64,000 nucleotides of DNA, from NCBI RefSeq assembly GCF_943590815.1, contig NZ_CALSBS010000002.1:62001-126000 (forward strand). Direction: 5' to 3'. Within the stretch, counting starts at the first letter, position 1. The number at the start of each line of letters is the position of its first letter. The stretch is from Pseudocitrobacter vendiensis. GTDB taxonomy: Bacteria; Pseudomonadota; Gammaproteobacteria; Enterobacterales; Enterobacteriaceae. Positions 17,201 to 25,065 of the stretch are shown here, piece after piece. The position numbers were made by a program, and so were the translations under genes. The notes beneath the pieces were generated by a model, which was given only the letters and a program-made list of their open reading frames with translations, did no database searches and was not told where the DNA came from.

Positions 17201-17851
17201 GTAGGCATCGGCGGCGCGTACCTCTGCGTGTACGGCATGGAAGGGCCGGGCGGTTACCAGTTTGTCGGACGAACCCTTCAGATGTGGAATCGCTATCATC
17301 ACGTAGCCGATTTCGACGGCAAACCGTGGCTGCTGCGCTTTTTTGACCAGATTCGTTTTTATCCCGTTTCGGGGGAGGAATTGCTGCAAATTCGTCGTGA
17401 TTTCCCCCTCGGGCGCTATCCGTTACGCATCGAGCACAGCACGCTGCGGCTTGCAGAGTATCAGCAGTTTCTTGAGCGGGAAGCGCAGGAGATTGACGCT
17501 TTCCGAGAGCATCAGCAGCGGGCGTTTAACGAGGAGCGTGACCGCTGGATCGCCAGCGGACAGGCGCATTTCGATAGCCAGGAGAGCGTGACGCAAGACG
17601 ACGATGATATGCCACTCGGGATGGGGGAGCAGGGTGTGGAGAGCCCCATCTCCGGGAACCTCTGGCAGGTGCAAGCCGCCGCAGGAAGCCGCGTTCGTGC
17701 CGGTGACGTGCTGGTGGTTCTGGAATCGATGAAAATGGAGATCCCACTGCTGGCGCCATGTGATGGCGTGGTCCAGCATATGAGCGTACAACCCGGCTCG
17801 TCAGTGCGCGCCGGGCAGCGTGTGGCCGTGATTCTTGAGGAGATCGAGTAA
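14249..17851 (+). CDS. Biotin-dependent guanidine/urea carboxylase
   Basis: A 1200-residue multidomain carboxylase. Residues about 1-445 are the biotin carboxylase (ATP-grasp loop TAGGGGIGMRV, active-site EVNTRLQVEHGVTE). About 450-1080 are the KipA- and KipI-like halves of the carboxyltransferase (starting VVSAGTQTSVQDYPGRLGY). The C terminus is a biotinyl domain with VLESMKMEIPL, the biotin lysine at about 1162. Enzymes of this layout carboxylate urea or guanidine. The guanidine-II riboswitch just upstream, the guanidine-I switch at the operon head and the deiminase pair all favour guanidine. No separate or fused allophanate hydrolase domain is present. Confidence 0.93.
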   Translation: MFTSLLIANRGAIACRILRTLRTMHIKGVAVYSDADLSSLHIREADEAISLGEGPAAQTYLVIDNIIAAAKNSGAGAIHPGYGFLSENATFAEACEAAGLAFIGPTPAQLRTFGLKHTARALAKAQGVPMLEGTELLADAQEACQQAALIGYPVMLKSTAGGGGIGMRVCRDARELSESFDAVVRLGQNNFSDAGVFLEKYIERARHLEVQIFGDGKGDVIALGVRDCSVQRRNQKVIEETPAPNLPDGMSEALCEAAIALGKAVNYRSAGTVEFVYDSLTAQFYFLEVNTRLQVEHGVTEQVWGVDLVRWMIELAAGELPPLSTLYRQLTPRGHAIQARIYAEDPGRQFQPSPGLLTEVVFPPADGATLRIDRWIEAGCEVPPFFDPMLAKMISWRDNRAEAITVLSDALAETRLYGVETNRLYLQQILAFEPFSKGEPWTRCLDALQYRANTVEVVSAGTQTSVQDYPGRLGYWAVGVPPSGPMDNRALRLGNRLVGNPEGEAALEITLSGPTLKFNTATVAVVGGASIPVTLDGVAQEMNRTFTIPAGATLKIGEISGTGVRSYLCLRGGIQVPMYLGSKSTFTLGQFGGHAGRALRAGDVLHLGDCHDAQPATLPASLETHLPDVRTLRVIYGPHGAPEFFAESYIDTFFATDWEVHFNSSRTGVRLIGPKPLWARESGGEAGLHPSNIHDNPYAVGAVDFTGDMPVILGPDGPSLGGFVCPVTVIEADLWQLGQLKAGDKIRFVAVSLATARQLAQSQDAEIDTLQAIAKEWQPAALNSPIVMNGGEGDKRLIARVSGDTHLLLEAGEPELDLVLRFRIHALMQALERASRPGVIDLTPGIRTLQVHFNPEALPLDDLLAWVQGEWHSVCGSDDLQVPTRVVHLPLSWDDPACRKAIDKYMTTVRPDAPWCPSNLEFIRRINDLPDEQAVWNTVFDASYLVMGLGDVYLGAPVATPLDPRHRLVTTKYNPARTWTAENSVGIGGAYLCVYGMEGPGGYQFVGRTLQMWNRYHHVADFDGKPWLLRFFDQIRFYPVSGEELLQIRRDFPLGRYPLRIEHSTLRLAEYQQFLEREAQEIDAFREHQQRAFNEERDRWIASGQAHFDSQESVTQDDDDMPLGMGEQGVESPISGNLWQVQAAAGSRVRAGDVLVVLESMKMEIPLLAPCDGVVQHMSVQPGSSVRAGQRVAVILEEIE

Positions 17852-17873
17852 CCGTTACCTGAGCGAGGTCTGA

Positions 17874-18065
17874 TTACTGCAGGTTTCCGGCAGTCAAATT
17901 TTCTGCATCAAAAGCGTGGCTGACATCGATATGATTCTGTCCAACTGAGGTATCGATGTTTGAGCCCGCTTCCACGCGGGTATTGTCGGCAGCCAGCGCA
18001 TTGGTGGATAACACAGAAGCCAGTGACAGCGTCGCGATAAGGGCAAATGATTTGATAGATTTCAT
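17874..18065 (-). CDS. Small exported protein of unknown function
   Basis: A 63-residue frame with a clear signal peptide: MKSIKSF, a hydrophobic core LIATLSLASVLS, and a likely cleavage after TNALA. The mature part is only about 38 polar residues (NTRVEAGSNIDTSVGQNHID) with no cysteines. An AGGAG ribosome binding site lies just upstream of the ATG. I recognise no family with confidence. It is convergent with the carboxylase gene and sits alone, divergent from the pilus cluster. Confidence 0.65.
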   Translation of the reverse strand: MKSIKSFALIATLSLASVLSTNALAADNTRVEAGSNIDTSVGQNHIDVSHAFDAENLTAGNLQ

Positions 18066-18320
18066 GATAAGACTCCTTCATACAACCAGAGGGTAAGGTC
18101 GTTGTTGTTTTGATAACCCTAAGGATAAAGTGTGACGGCGATCATGAAAATCGGAATGTTTTGCTGTTCTTGTTCAAAAAAATAGAATGACTCAGGGTCA
18201 TCTTTTTCAGCAGAAATTTGACGTCTCTGGCTGACGCGTGTAAAACCCACCTACCTTATTACTTACTTTTATTTTCCTCGCCCGATAGCGATGATTATCG
18301 TGGCAGCGAAAAGTATTCCC

Positions 18321-19319
18321 ATGCGCATTATTATATTTTTAATTTTCACCGGGTTATTATTACCGATAATGACCACGCCTGCGACAGTTCATGCCGCCAG
18401 TGGTGCAATAAGCTGTGAGTTTTCCGGCGGAAATAGTTTTTCCTTTGGCTCGCTGGCAATTGGTTCGACCGCCACGACAATCGCCAGCGCCAAATACACA
18501 TGCCACCTTCAGGATTACACGCCAGGGGTTAATCACTATGCGAATATTTGTCTCAGCAGTGAAGATGCGCCGCCCTTTAAAATGCACTCAAACGGCGACG
18601 GCCAGGGTAATGTGTATACGCTGCTTTTTCGCGTCTATAACCTGAGCGATCCTGCGCAGGAATTGCAGCAAAATGATAATTTGATGCAGCAAACCATCAT
18701 GCTGAACACCAATAATACAACGGTGGGGGGAACCTTTAATCTCAGGGGAATTGTTCCGGCCGGGCAGAATGATATTCCCGCTTATGCCTATTATAACTAC
18801 AGCATGACGATGCGTATTCGCTGGAACACCGAGACCAGTGCGGATGCGCTGGCATCCTGTCAGTCCGGGCAGGCGCAAAATAGCGCCACCAACGGCGGTA
18901 ATACGCAAAGTTCTGCGTCTGTTTCTGACAGTTGCGCGATTCAAAGCGTCTCGAATCTGGATTTTGGCCTGCTGGAGGCTTCGACGCTGCGCCAGCAACC
19001 CCTTAAAACCAGCGCGCAGGTCCAGGTACGATGCCCGTTGGGAACGGCATTTTCCCTGGGTATTGATAACGGCAGTCATGCCAATGGCGATAGCAGGCAG
19101 ATGTGTAACGGTAATAACCGTTGCCTGACGTACACGCTTTGGCAGGACAGCGCTGCATCAATGCCGTGGGGCAATATCGCCAACGTCAATCGCGTGGATG
19201 TCTCCAGTGCCAGCGGATCGGCGCAATCCTTTGTTGTATACGGTGAAGTGCCCTCCGGGCAAGCGGTGAACGGGGATGGCATATTTAGTGATGATGTGGT
19301 GATAACGCTGACGTATTAA
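18321..19319 (+). CDS. Spore coat U-domain pilus protein, probable two-domain tip adhesin (CsuE-like)
   Basis: About 332 residues: a signal peptide (IIIFLIFTGLLLPIMTTPAT, ending near VHA), then two spore-coat-U (SCPU) domains, each opening with a cysteine-containing strand (GAISCEFSGG and SVSDSCAIQSV) and joined by an Asn/Ser-rich linker (SATNGGNTQSSASV). The last domain ends VITLTY, a donor-strand type C terminus. Two-domain SCPU proteins cap archaic chaperone-usher pili. An in-frame ATG at 18291 is possible; 18321 fits the signal peptide better. Unusually, this tip-type gene comes first rather than last in the cluster. Confidence 0.8.
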   Translation: MRIIIFLIFTGLLLPIMTTPATVHAASGAISCEFSGGNSFSFGSLAIGSTATTIASAKYTCHLQDYTPGVNHYANICLSSEDAPPFKMHSNGDGQGNVYTLLFRVYNLSDPAQELQQNDNLMQQTIMLNTNNTTVGGTFNLRGIVPAGQNDIPAYAYYNYSMTMRIRWNTETSADALASCQSGQAQNSATNGGNTQSSASVSDSCAIQSVSNLDFGLLEASTLRQQPLKTSAQVQVRCPLGTAFSLGIDNGSHANGDSRQMCNGNNRCLTYTLWQDSAASMPWGNIANVNRVDVSSASGSAQSFVVYGEVPSGQAVNGDGIFSDDVVITLTY

Positions 19320-19662
19320 TGGGGTGACTCATAAAAAGCATCAAATAATCCGCGTTTAATAATTCCTTAATAATATTAATCTGCATATCTGAATAATATT
19401 GGATTATTCATCACATGCCGATTTTTTCAACGGGAAACAGGCGTTTTTTTACGGGGGTGTTAAAGGTGTGTGTTTTTACCTGGCACCTTTTTATAACATG
19501 CAACCCAATTTGTGTGCATTTTCTTTTTCTGCTTGCTGACTCACTTTAAGATTAATCAAAATATAGCATGAAATTTATTTAGTCACGCCTTGAAACGGCA
19601 AAATAGAATGCATAACAAATCAAACTATCACTCCTGGTGATAACCCAATACGGTGCTGTATT
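19320..19662. other. AT-rich intergenic region upstream of the pilin gene
   Basis: No coding frame is convincing here. The stretch is AT-rich with several TTAATAAT-type runs and likely holds a separate promoter for the pilin-chaperone-usher genes. The 343-base gap means the upstream adhesin gene may be expressed at a different level from the major pilin. No clear terminator was seen. Confidence 0.4.
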
Positions 19663-20148
19663 ATGAATGCGAAGCGAATCTCTTTTATTTTTGCCTTAGT
19701 GATGCCAGTGGCGTTGAGCGCACATGCGCAAGACGGCAGTACATCGGCAAATATGCACGTTACGCTGGAAGTCCTCAAATCCTGCGCAGTCTCTGCAGAA
19801 GATATGAATTTTGGTGAACATGCCTCATCAGAAACAGCCGAACTCACGGCCGATTCCACCGTGACGGTCACCTGTACCAGCGGAACGGAATATAAACTGA
19901 ATGCAACCAGCGCCAATGGTGGGTCGGATAACTTTACCCTGGTGTCCGGAAGCAGCAGCGTGGCATATAACCTGTACGCGGATGACGCTAAAACGCAGCA
20001 GGTAACCTCTACCACGCCAATTGAAAATATGACCGGCACGGGCAACGAACAAGAAATAACCCTGTACGGCAAGATTGCCAGCGGCGCGCTGGCGCAGGTA
20101 CCCGCAGGAACGTACGAAGACGATGTCACGTTGCAAGTGACTTACTAA
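19663..20148 (+). CDS. Spore coat U-domain major pilin (CsuA/B-like)
   Basis: A 161-residue SCPU pilin. Signal peptide residues 1-22 (FIFALVMPVALSAHA). The mature protein has the N-terminal donor-strand-like segment STSANMHVTLEVLKSCAVSA, a cysteine pair (KSCAVSA and VTCTSG) and a C-terminal DDVTLQVTY typical of archaic pilins. It is the only single-domain pilin in this cluster and so the likely shaft subunit. The chaperone follows after two bases. Confidence 0.85.
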   Translation: MNAKRISFIFALVMPVALSAHAQDGSTSANMHVTLEVLKSCAVSAEDMNFGEHASSETAELTADSTVTVTCTSGTEYKLNATSANGGSDNFTLVSGSSSVAYNLYADDAKTQQVTSTTPIENMTGTGNEQEITLYGKIASGALAQVPAGTYEDDVTLQVTY

Positions 20149-20150
20149 CG

Positions 20151-20915
20151 ATGCTACGTCACCTCCCGTATTGTTTCACGTTATGGTTGCTGGCCGGGCT
20201 GAGTGTCAGCGCCAGCGCTGCTACGTTACAGGTCGCCCCGGTGCTTCTCACCCTGAAACCGGGCGAACAGGCCGCCGCGCTTTATCTTTCTAATACCGGG
20301 CGAGAGCCGATTCAGGCACAAGTTCGCGTCGCGTCGTGGACGCAGGTCAACGGCAAAGATACGCTCACACCCACGACAGACGTCGCCAGCAGCCCCGCAA
20401 TGACGCGGATTGCTCCTGGAAATCGCCAACTGGTGCGAGTGGTGATTTTGAATCCGCATACGGACAACCGCCAGCACAGCTACCGCTTACTGATTGATGA
20501 ACTGCCTGACCTGCAGGCTTCGCATGCCGAAGAGAATGCGGTCCACTTCCTGCTGCGCTACTCGATCCCGGTTTTTATCGCGGGGGAAGAAGGCACGAAC
20601 CGCGAGCCGCTGACCTGCGCCTGGGATGCCCGCCGTCGCGTGCTGAGTTTCGCCAACCCAGGGCAGCAGTACGCGCGATTGAGTGACATCGCGATTCTCT
20701 CCGCCTCAGGAACGCAAATTGCCGATATCCGCGGGCTTGCCGGCTACGTGCTGGCCGGAAGCCGGGTCGACATTCCGGTTAAATATCGCGGTAACACGCC
20801 GCCTGCCACTTTGAATCTGCATCTGAACAGCCATAACGATGACTGCGTACTCTCCTCAGGCATATCGGTTTCTGCCACTGGTATGTCTTCTTCTGCCTCT
20901 TTGCGCAGAGGCTGA
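20151..20915 (+). CDS. Archaic pilus periplasmic chaperone (CsuC-like)
   Basis: PapD-family periplasmic chaperone of 254 residues with a signal peptide (LWLLAGLSVSASA). The first immunoglobulin-like domain shows VAPVLLTLKPGEQAAALYLSN and the subunit-binding region RIAPGNRQLVRVVI; the second carries the YSIPVFIAG and ANPGQQYARLSDI strands. It would bind SCPU subunits and deliver them to the usher. Its 3' end overlaps the usher frame by 77 bases. Confidence 0.88.
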   Translation: MLRHLPYCFTLWLLAGLSVSASAATLQVAPVLLTLKPGEQAAALYLSNTGREPIQAQVRVASWTQVNGKDTLTPTTDVASSPAMTRIAPGNRQLVRVVILNPHTDNRQHSYRLLIDELPDLQASHAEENAVHFLLRYSIPVFIAGEEGTNREPLTCAWDARRRVLSFANPGQQYARLSDIAILSASGTQIADIRGLAGYVLAGSRVDIPVKYRGNTPPATLNLHLNSHNDDCVLSSGISVSATGMSSSASLRRG

Positions 20916-23136
20916 CGAGCAGCGCGAATGGCTGGAGATCTCCCTCAATCAGGCGGTGTATTCGCGCCTGGTTGAAGTGGATATCCGCGATGGCGCATAT
21001 TGGATTTCGTCACAGGATGCCAAAAAAATAGGACTCAAGCCTGCTGACTCGCCATCGGCTTGGATAGCGCTGGCTTCGCTGAAGGGCGTTGAGGTGGCCT
21101 ATGACGCCATGAACCAACGGCTCAATATCCATGCGGCGCAGGAAGCCCTGGGAGGTAAGCAAAGGCTTCACCCGCAGGCGCAAGACCCGCTGACCTATGC
21201 GCAGGCTCAGCCACTCAGCTCCCTGATGATGGCGTATACCCTCAATTACGCCACAAGTCAGGAGGTTAAACAGACCAGCGCACAAACCCGTTTCAGCGCT
21301 TCAGGCTGGCTACCCGGTACGCTGACCAGCAGTTTTAATGCGCTGCATCGGCAAACCGCGACGGCATCGACCCGCCGCAATACACGCTTAATGAGCACCT
21401 GGCAGTTCGACAGTCCGACACATCTGGCGTCATTGAGCGTGGGCGATAACATCACAACGGGCGTTGGCTGGAGCCGTCAGGTGCGCTTTGGCGGTGTTCA
21501 TCTGGCGCGAAATTTCGGCCTTGACCCGCAGCTCAACACCCTGCCGCGCCAGACGTTCAGCGACACCGTGGCGCTGCCTTCGACGGTGGATCTCTACGTT
21601 GATGGCCTGAAGCAGAGTTCCGGCCACGTCACGCCGGGGCAATACATCCTGGAAACGACGCCGACATTTACCGGAATGGGGCAGGCGCAGGTGGTGGTAA
21701 CCGATATTAACGGCAATCGCAAAACCGTTTCCCTCGATCTCTACGGCACGCCGCGCATGCTGGCGCAGGGGCTCAGTAGCGGTTCGCTGGATATGGGCTG
21801 GATGCGCAAGCACTACGGTACGCGCTCTGCCGATTATGAATCACCGTTGCTGACTGACGCAGGCTGGCGTTACGGCGCCACGCAGCAGCTTACGCTGGAG
21901 GCCCACGCCGAACAGCAGCAGGCTATGTACAACGGTGGGCTCGGCGCATACTGGATGCCGATAATGGGGCTGGGGGTGATAAATGGTTTTGCTGTCGCCA
22001 GCCAGGGCCCGGACGGCGCAGGGACAAAATATGGCGGAGGCTACCAGTGGAGCGGCTACGGTGTCTCTTTTGCAGCAACGAGCACCATCAACAGCGCACG
22101 TTTTGCGGATAACGCATCGTTAAGCGGTTCCACTCCGCTGCGGCGTAGCGACGCTGTTTGGCTTAGCGGCAACGTACCGCAACTGGGCACTTTCGGCGCG
22201 GGCCTGGTCCGTCAGAGTGCCGATTCACTACAAAGCCGTTATCTTAATCTCTCCTGGTCGAAAAGTCTGGGGCGAGGCTATTTCACCAGCCTCAGCTATA
22301 CCCGGGAGCTAAGGGATCATGCTCAGCAGTTGACCTTCACGCTGACCGTTCCCTTCGGCCGCGAGGATCTGGTGAACGTGCAGGCTCAGGCGCAAAACCG
22401 CCAGTGGAACTATCGCCACCAAACGGAAAATAATAACGATGGCTGGCGCTGGCAGGTAGGGCAAAGTAGCGGCAGTTCCGGCACACGTTACGCTGATATC
22501 GGCAATGTTAGCCCCAGGGGAGAATGGCATATTGGAACCAATCAGTATGGTTCTGACAAGAGTTGGTACGCCAGTAATGAAGGCAGTATTGCACTGCTCG
22601 GCAAGCAGTTCTTTCTGCTACGTCGCACTGATTCCGGCTTAGCGCTGGTGTCGACCGACGGGTTTGCTCATGTCCCGGTGCATCTGGAAAATCGTCTGGT
22701 GGGGGAAACCGATGATAAGGGCTATCTCTTGCTGACGGATATTCCTGTGTGGAACAACAGTAAAATCACGATCGATCCCTTAGGCCTGCCGCCATCTGTG
22801 CCTGCTACCAATGTCGATATGAACGCGCTGCCGGGCAAAACGCAGGCGGTGCTGGCCGATTTTGGCCTGAAAGCGACGGTCTCGGCGGTGGTTTATCTGC
22901 ATGATGAACAGGGAAATGCTGTGCCAATGGGCAGCCGGGTTGCCATTAAAGGCATGGCGGGTTATCAGATGGTCGGGCGGGAAGGCGGGGTATGGCTGGA
23001 AAACCCGCCGTTACCGGCCGATATTACCGTCTTTATGGGGCGCGAGTCGTGCCATCTTAGGCTGCCACCGATTACCGGTAAGCAATATATTCAATATGGC
23101 GTAAAAATCTGTAGCCGTACTCACAAAGGCCCTTAA
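20839..23136 (+). CDS. Archaic outer-membrane usher (CsuD-like)
   Basis: Fimbrial usher of 765 residues, the outer-membrane pore that assembles the pilus. The start at 20839, inside the chaperone gene, is supported because its first 26 residues form a signal peptide (FLPLVCLLLPLCAEA). The N-terminal chaperone-binding domain begins about residue 30; the central barrel/plug is marked by SLSVGDNITTGVGWSRQVRFGG-like strands and YVDGLKQSSGHVTPGQY; the C-terminal domains include CHLRLPP. The 77-base overlap with the chaperone suggests coupling. Confidence 0.9.
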   Translation: MTAYSPQAYRFLPLVCLLLPLCAEADEQREWLEISLNQAVYSRLVEVDIRDGAYWISSQDAKKIGLKPADSPSAWIALASLKGVEVAYDAMNQRLNIHAAQEALGGKQRLHPQAQDPLTYAQAQPLSSLMMAYTLNYATSQEVKQTSAQTRFSASGWLPGTLTSSFNALHRQTATASTRRNTRLMSTWQFDSPTHLASLSVGDNITTGVGWSRQVRFGGVHLARNFGLDPQLNTLPRQTFSDTVALPSTVDLYVDGLKQSSGHVTPGQYILETTPTFTGMGQAQVVVTDINGNRKTVSLDLYGTPRMLAQGLSSGSLDMGWMRKHYGTRSADYESPLLTDAGWRYGATQQLTLEAHAEQQQAMYNGGLGAYWMPIMGLGVINGFAVASQGPDGAGTKYGGGYQWSGYGVSFAATSTINSARFADNASLSGSTPLRRSDAVWLSGNVPQLGTFGAGLVRQSADSLQSRYLNLSWSKSLGRGYFTSLSYTRELRDHAQQLTFTLTVPFGREDLVNVQAQAQNRQWNYRHQTENNNDGWRWQVGQSSGSSGTRYADIGNVSPRGEWHIGTNQYGSDKSWYASNEGSIALLGKQFFLLRRTDSGLALVSTDGFAHVPVHLENRLVGETDDKGYLLLTDIPVWNNSKITIDPLGLPPSVPATNVDMNALPGKTQAVLADFGLKATVSAVVYLHDEQGNAVPMGSRVAIKGMAGYQMVGREGGVWLENPPLPADITVFMGRESCHLRLPPITGKQYIQYGVKICSRTHKGP

Positions 23137-23148
23137 TCGATAAGGGCC
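23128..23148. terminator. Hairpin at the convergent usher/LysR ends
   Basis: GGCCCTTA and TAAGGGCC are perfect arms around ATCGA. The hairpin overlaps the usher stop codon and lies ten bases from the LysR stop. No U tract follows, so termination efficiency is uncertain. Confidence 0.45.
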
Positions 23149-23157
23149 CCGTTGGCG

Positions 23158-24048
23158 CTACACTGTCTGATGGGTATTTTCGTGAATAAAATTGATAAAG
23201 GTGGATAACGCTTGAGAGGTGTTATTTTTCATCCAGTTAATCATGATATCGAGCTTAAATGACGGGACGTTAATATCTTTCATCACCACCCGATTCGCCG
23301 GTAAAATTGAGCGAAAAGAATCCGGTACAATCGCAATTCCTAAACCCGCACTGACCAACGAGGGGAGCAATAGCGGGTGCGATGTTTGATGATGCACATC
23401 TGGAGTAAATCCGCATAACGTTTTGATGGCATCGCTGGTGGTATAATCTGCTGTTGCATAAACGATAAAGGGCTCTCCCGCCAGTTGCGTAAAACTCAGT
23501 GATGATTTATCAGCCAGACGATGGTTGCGTGGCATAATCACTTTTAACGGATCGGAGGACAACCATAAGCAAGACGTTTCGACATCATGCGGAACATCCA
23601 GATTAGTGAAAAACCCAACGTCGATTTCGCCCTCAATCAGCCGTTTACTTTGGTGGAAGTCACTGTGCTCAATCATATTGATATTAATTTCCGGATACCT
23701 TATCTGGAACCGGCTAATTAATCGGCCCATAATATCGCTGTGCGCGGTAATACTGGAATAAAATATATTTAATGTCCCAGAGATCCCTTCCGCCAGATCG
23801 CTTGCTGCTTCAAGAAAGCTTTCTGACGCCGTTAAGGCAGTGCGAGCCTTGCCCAGCAATAATGCGCCCTGTGTGGTGAGCTGCACGCTGCGTGTGGTAC
23901 GGATAAAAAGCGGCGTGCCTACTTGTTCTTCAAGTGACTTTATCAATGCGCTTAATAGTGGTTGGCTAATGTTGAGTTTCTCTGCAGTTCGTCGAAAATG
24001 TAATTCTTCAGCGAGGCAAACGAAAGCACGTAAATATTTCGTATCCAT
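23158..24048 (-). CDS. LysR-family transcriptional regulator
   Basis: A 296-residue LysR-type regulator: N-terminal winged helix (MDTKYLRAFVCLAEELHFRR, then AEKLNISQPLLSALIKSLE) and a periplasmic-binding-protein-like effector domain from about residue 90 (GTLNIFYSSI, AGEPFIVY, GLGIAIVPDS). The HTH resembles the BenM/CatM branch, which senses aromatic acids, but the effector cannot be read from sequence. It is convergent with the pilus usher gene and has a long AT-rich upstream region; its target is unknown and it need not regulate the pilus. Confidence 0.88.
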   Translation of the reverse strand: MDTKYLRAFVCLAEELHFRRTAEKLNISQPLLSALIKSLEEQVGTPLFIRTTRSVQLTTQGALLLGKARTALTASESFLEAASDLAEGISGTLNIFYSSITAHSDIMGRLISRFQIRYPEININMIEHSDFHQSKRLIEGEIDVGFFTNLDVPHDVETSCLWLSSDPLKVIMPRNHRLADKSSLSFTQLAGEPFIVYATADYTTSDAIKTLCGFTPDVHHQTSHPLLLPSLVSAGLGIAIVPDSFRSILPANRVVMKDINVPSFKLDIMINWMKNNTSQALSTFINFIHENTHQTV

Positions 24049-24611
24049 TGTTTAACATTTCATCATTATAATAACTAATTGCGTGAATGTATGTTGCAAG
24101 CGTTGAATGTGTGCTAGAAGAGAATATGACTCGGTATAATAAGGAAACAACATTATCTGTTTTTTATTTTACTGTCTATTCAATAATAAAAGATATTCTA
24201 ATAACCGTTAAAATATATTATAAAAAGTTAATAAATGTCAATATAGGTTTTTTCTGTGTTTTGCATTAACAGGAGTTGGAAAACGCTGTAGGGTGTTGTA
24301 ATTCGGAGGAAAAAAGACTTTATTTGTAATGTCTGATCAATCCAATATTATTAATTAAATAGTACCAATAATAAATAAAAGAATCATATCAAATGTGTCT
24401 TTGAACGCATTATGGCAAAAACCAGCATGAACAGAAGATAGCGTTTAATGGCTAACGGAGAAAGTGAAGAAGGTATGTTGATAGATCAAATTAAATGCCC
24501 GACGGAGTGGTGTGAATACGAGTACCATAAGCCGGAGATCAAATTTTCCCGTTTCCGCGTTGGGTTTCACAGACAGAGCCCGCAGGGCTCTGCCCGTCGA
24601 ATGCCGGGGCT
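24049..24611. other. Long AT-rich intergenic region
   Basis: The 563 bases between the divergent LysR start and the msgA stop contain no frame I accept. The first 350 bases are very AT-rich. Near the msgA end CAGAGCCC-GCA-GGGCTCTG (24574-24592) forms an eight-base hairpin that may end msgA transcription, though without a good U tract. A frame running through here into msgA on the opposite strand is read as a shadow. The composition differs from the flanks and may mark an old insertion or deletion. Confidence 0.4.
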
Positions 24612-24851
24612 TTATTCTGCCACCATCCACATATCGGCTTCTTCAAACATCTCTTCCAGCATTCGGTTAAGTTTTTCACGATCGCTTTTGCTGGCGTCGC
24701 TGTTCAGGCCATTGGCCTGCATCGGTTTTACGCGCACATCGGCATCAGGGAAGAGGCGATGTACCCGTTTAGTCAGCTCCGCTAAGATGATTTCACGCGC
24801 ATCAGGTAAACCTGCAACGTTACGTTTATCGTAAACCAGTTCTACAAACAT
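24612..24851 (-). CDS. msgA: DinI-like family protein MsgA
   Basis: A 79-residue DinI-family protein. It closely matches remembered Salmonella MsgA, a macrophage-survival gene, from MFVELVYDKRN through to the acidic C-terminal helix EEMFEEADMWMVAE. DinI proteins mimic DNA with such an acidic helix and modulate RecA filaments. A near-perfect LexA box lies 14 bases upstream of the start, so SOS induction is expected. It stands alone, transcribed away from the organosulfur genes. Confidence 0.9.
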   Translation of the reverse strand: MFVELVYDKRNVAGLPDAREIILAELTKRVHRLFPDADVRVKPMQANGLNSDASKSDREKLNRMLEEMFEEADMWMVAE

Positions 24852-24864
24852 ACTGTCTCCAAAT

Positions 24865-24884
24865 ACTGAATGTTTATACAGTAT
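24865..24884. promoter_or_regulatory. LexA (SOS) box upstream of msgA
   Basis: TACTGAATGTTTATACAGTA contains CTG-N10-CAG and differs from the consensus TACTGTATATATATACAGTA at few positions. It is 14 bases upstream of the msgA ATG, overlapping where the promoter should be. Confidence 0.9.
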
Positions 24885-24964
24885 TATGCGCTATAACCGG
24901 GGGCGGACGTCAACAGATTTGTCACGCGTATCCCGCAAATCGCGCACCATATTTCAAAAATGTT

Positions 24965-24989
24965 AATAACCTTCTGCGTAATTGTTATT
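24965..24989. promoter_or_regulatory. Candidate regulator site upstream of the sulfonate-type ABC genes
   Basis: AATAAC and GTTATT form an inverted repeat separated by 13 bases, 77 bases before the binding-protein ATG. The form fits a LysR-type regulator site; in sulfur-scavenging operons CysB or Cbl would be the likely protein. This is an inference from spacing and neighbours only. Confidence 0.3.
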
Positions 24990-25065
24990 TTGTGGCTCTA
25001 AGGCTTTCCCCTACAGTGGCGAAACAGAAACAACAATAATCACATCGCACATTTGGGGCCGCACC

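Noticed and set aside
24448..24834. Plus-strand 128-codon frame overlapping msgA
   Set aside because: Most of it is antisense to msgA, which has a LexA box and clear homologues; the N-terminal part is in AT-rich intergenic DNA.
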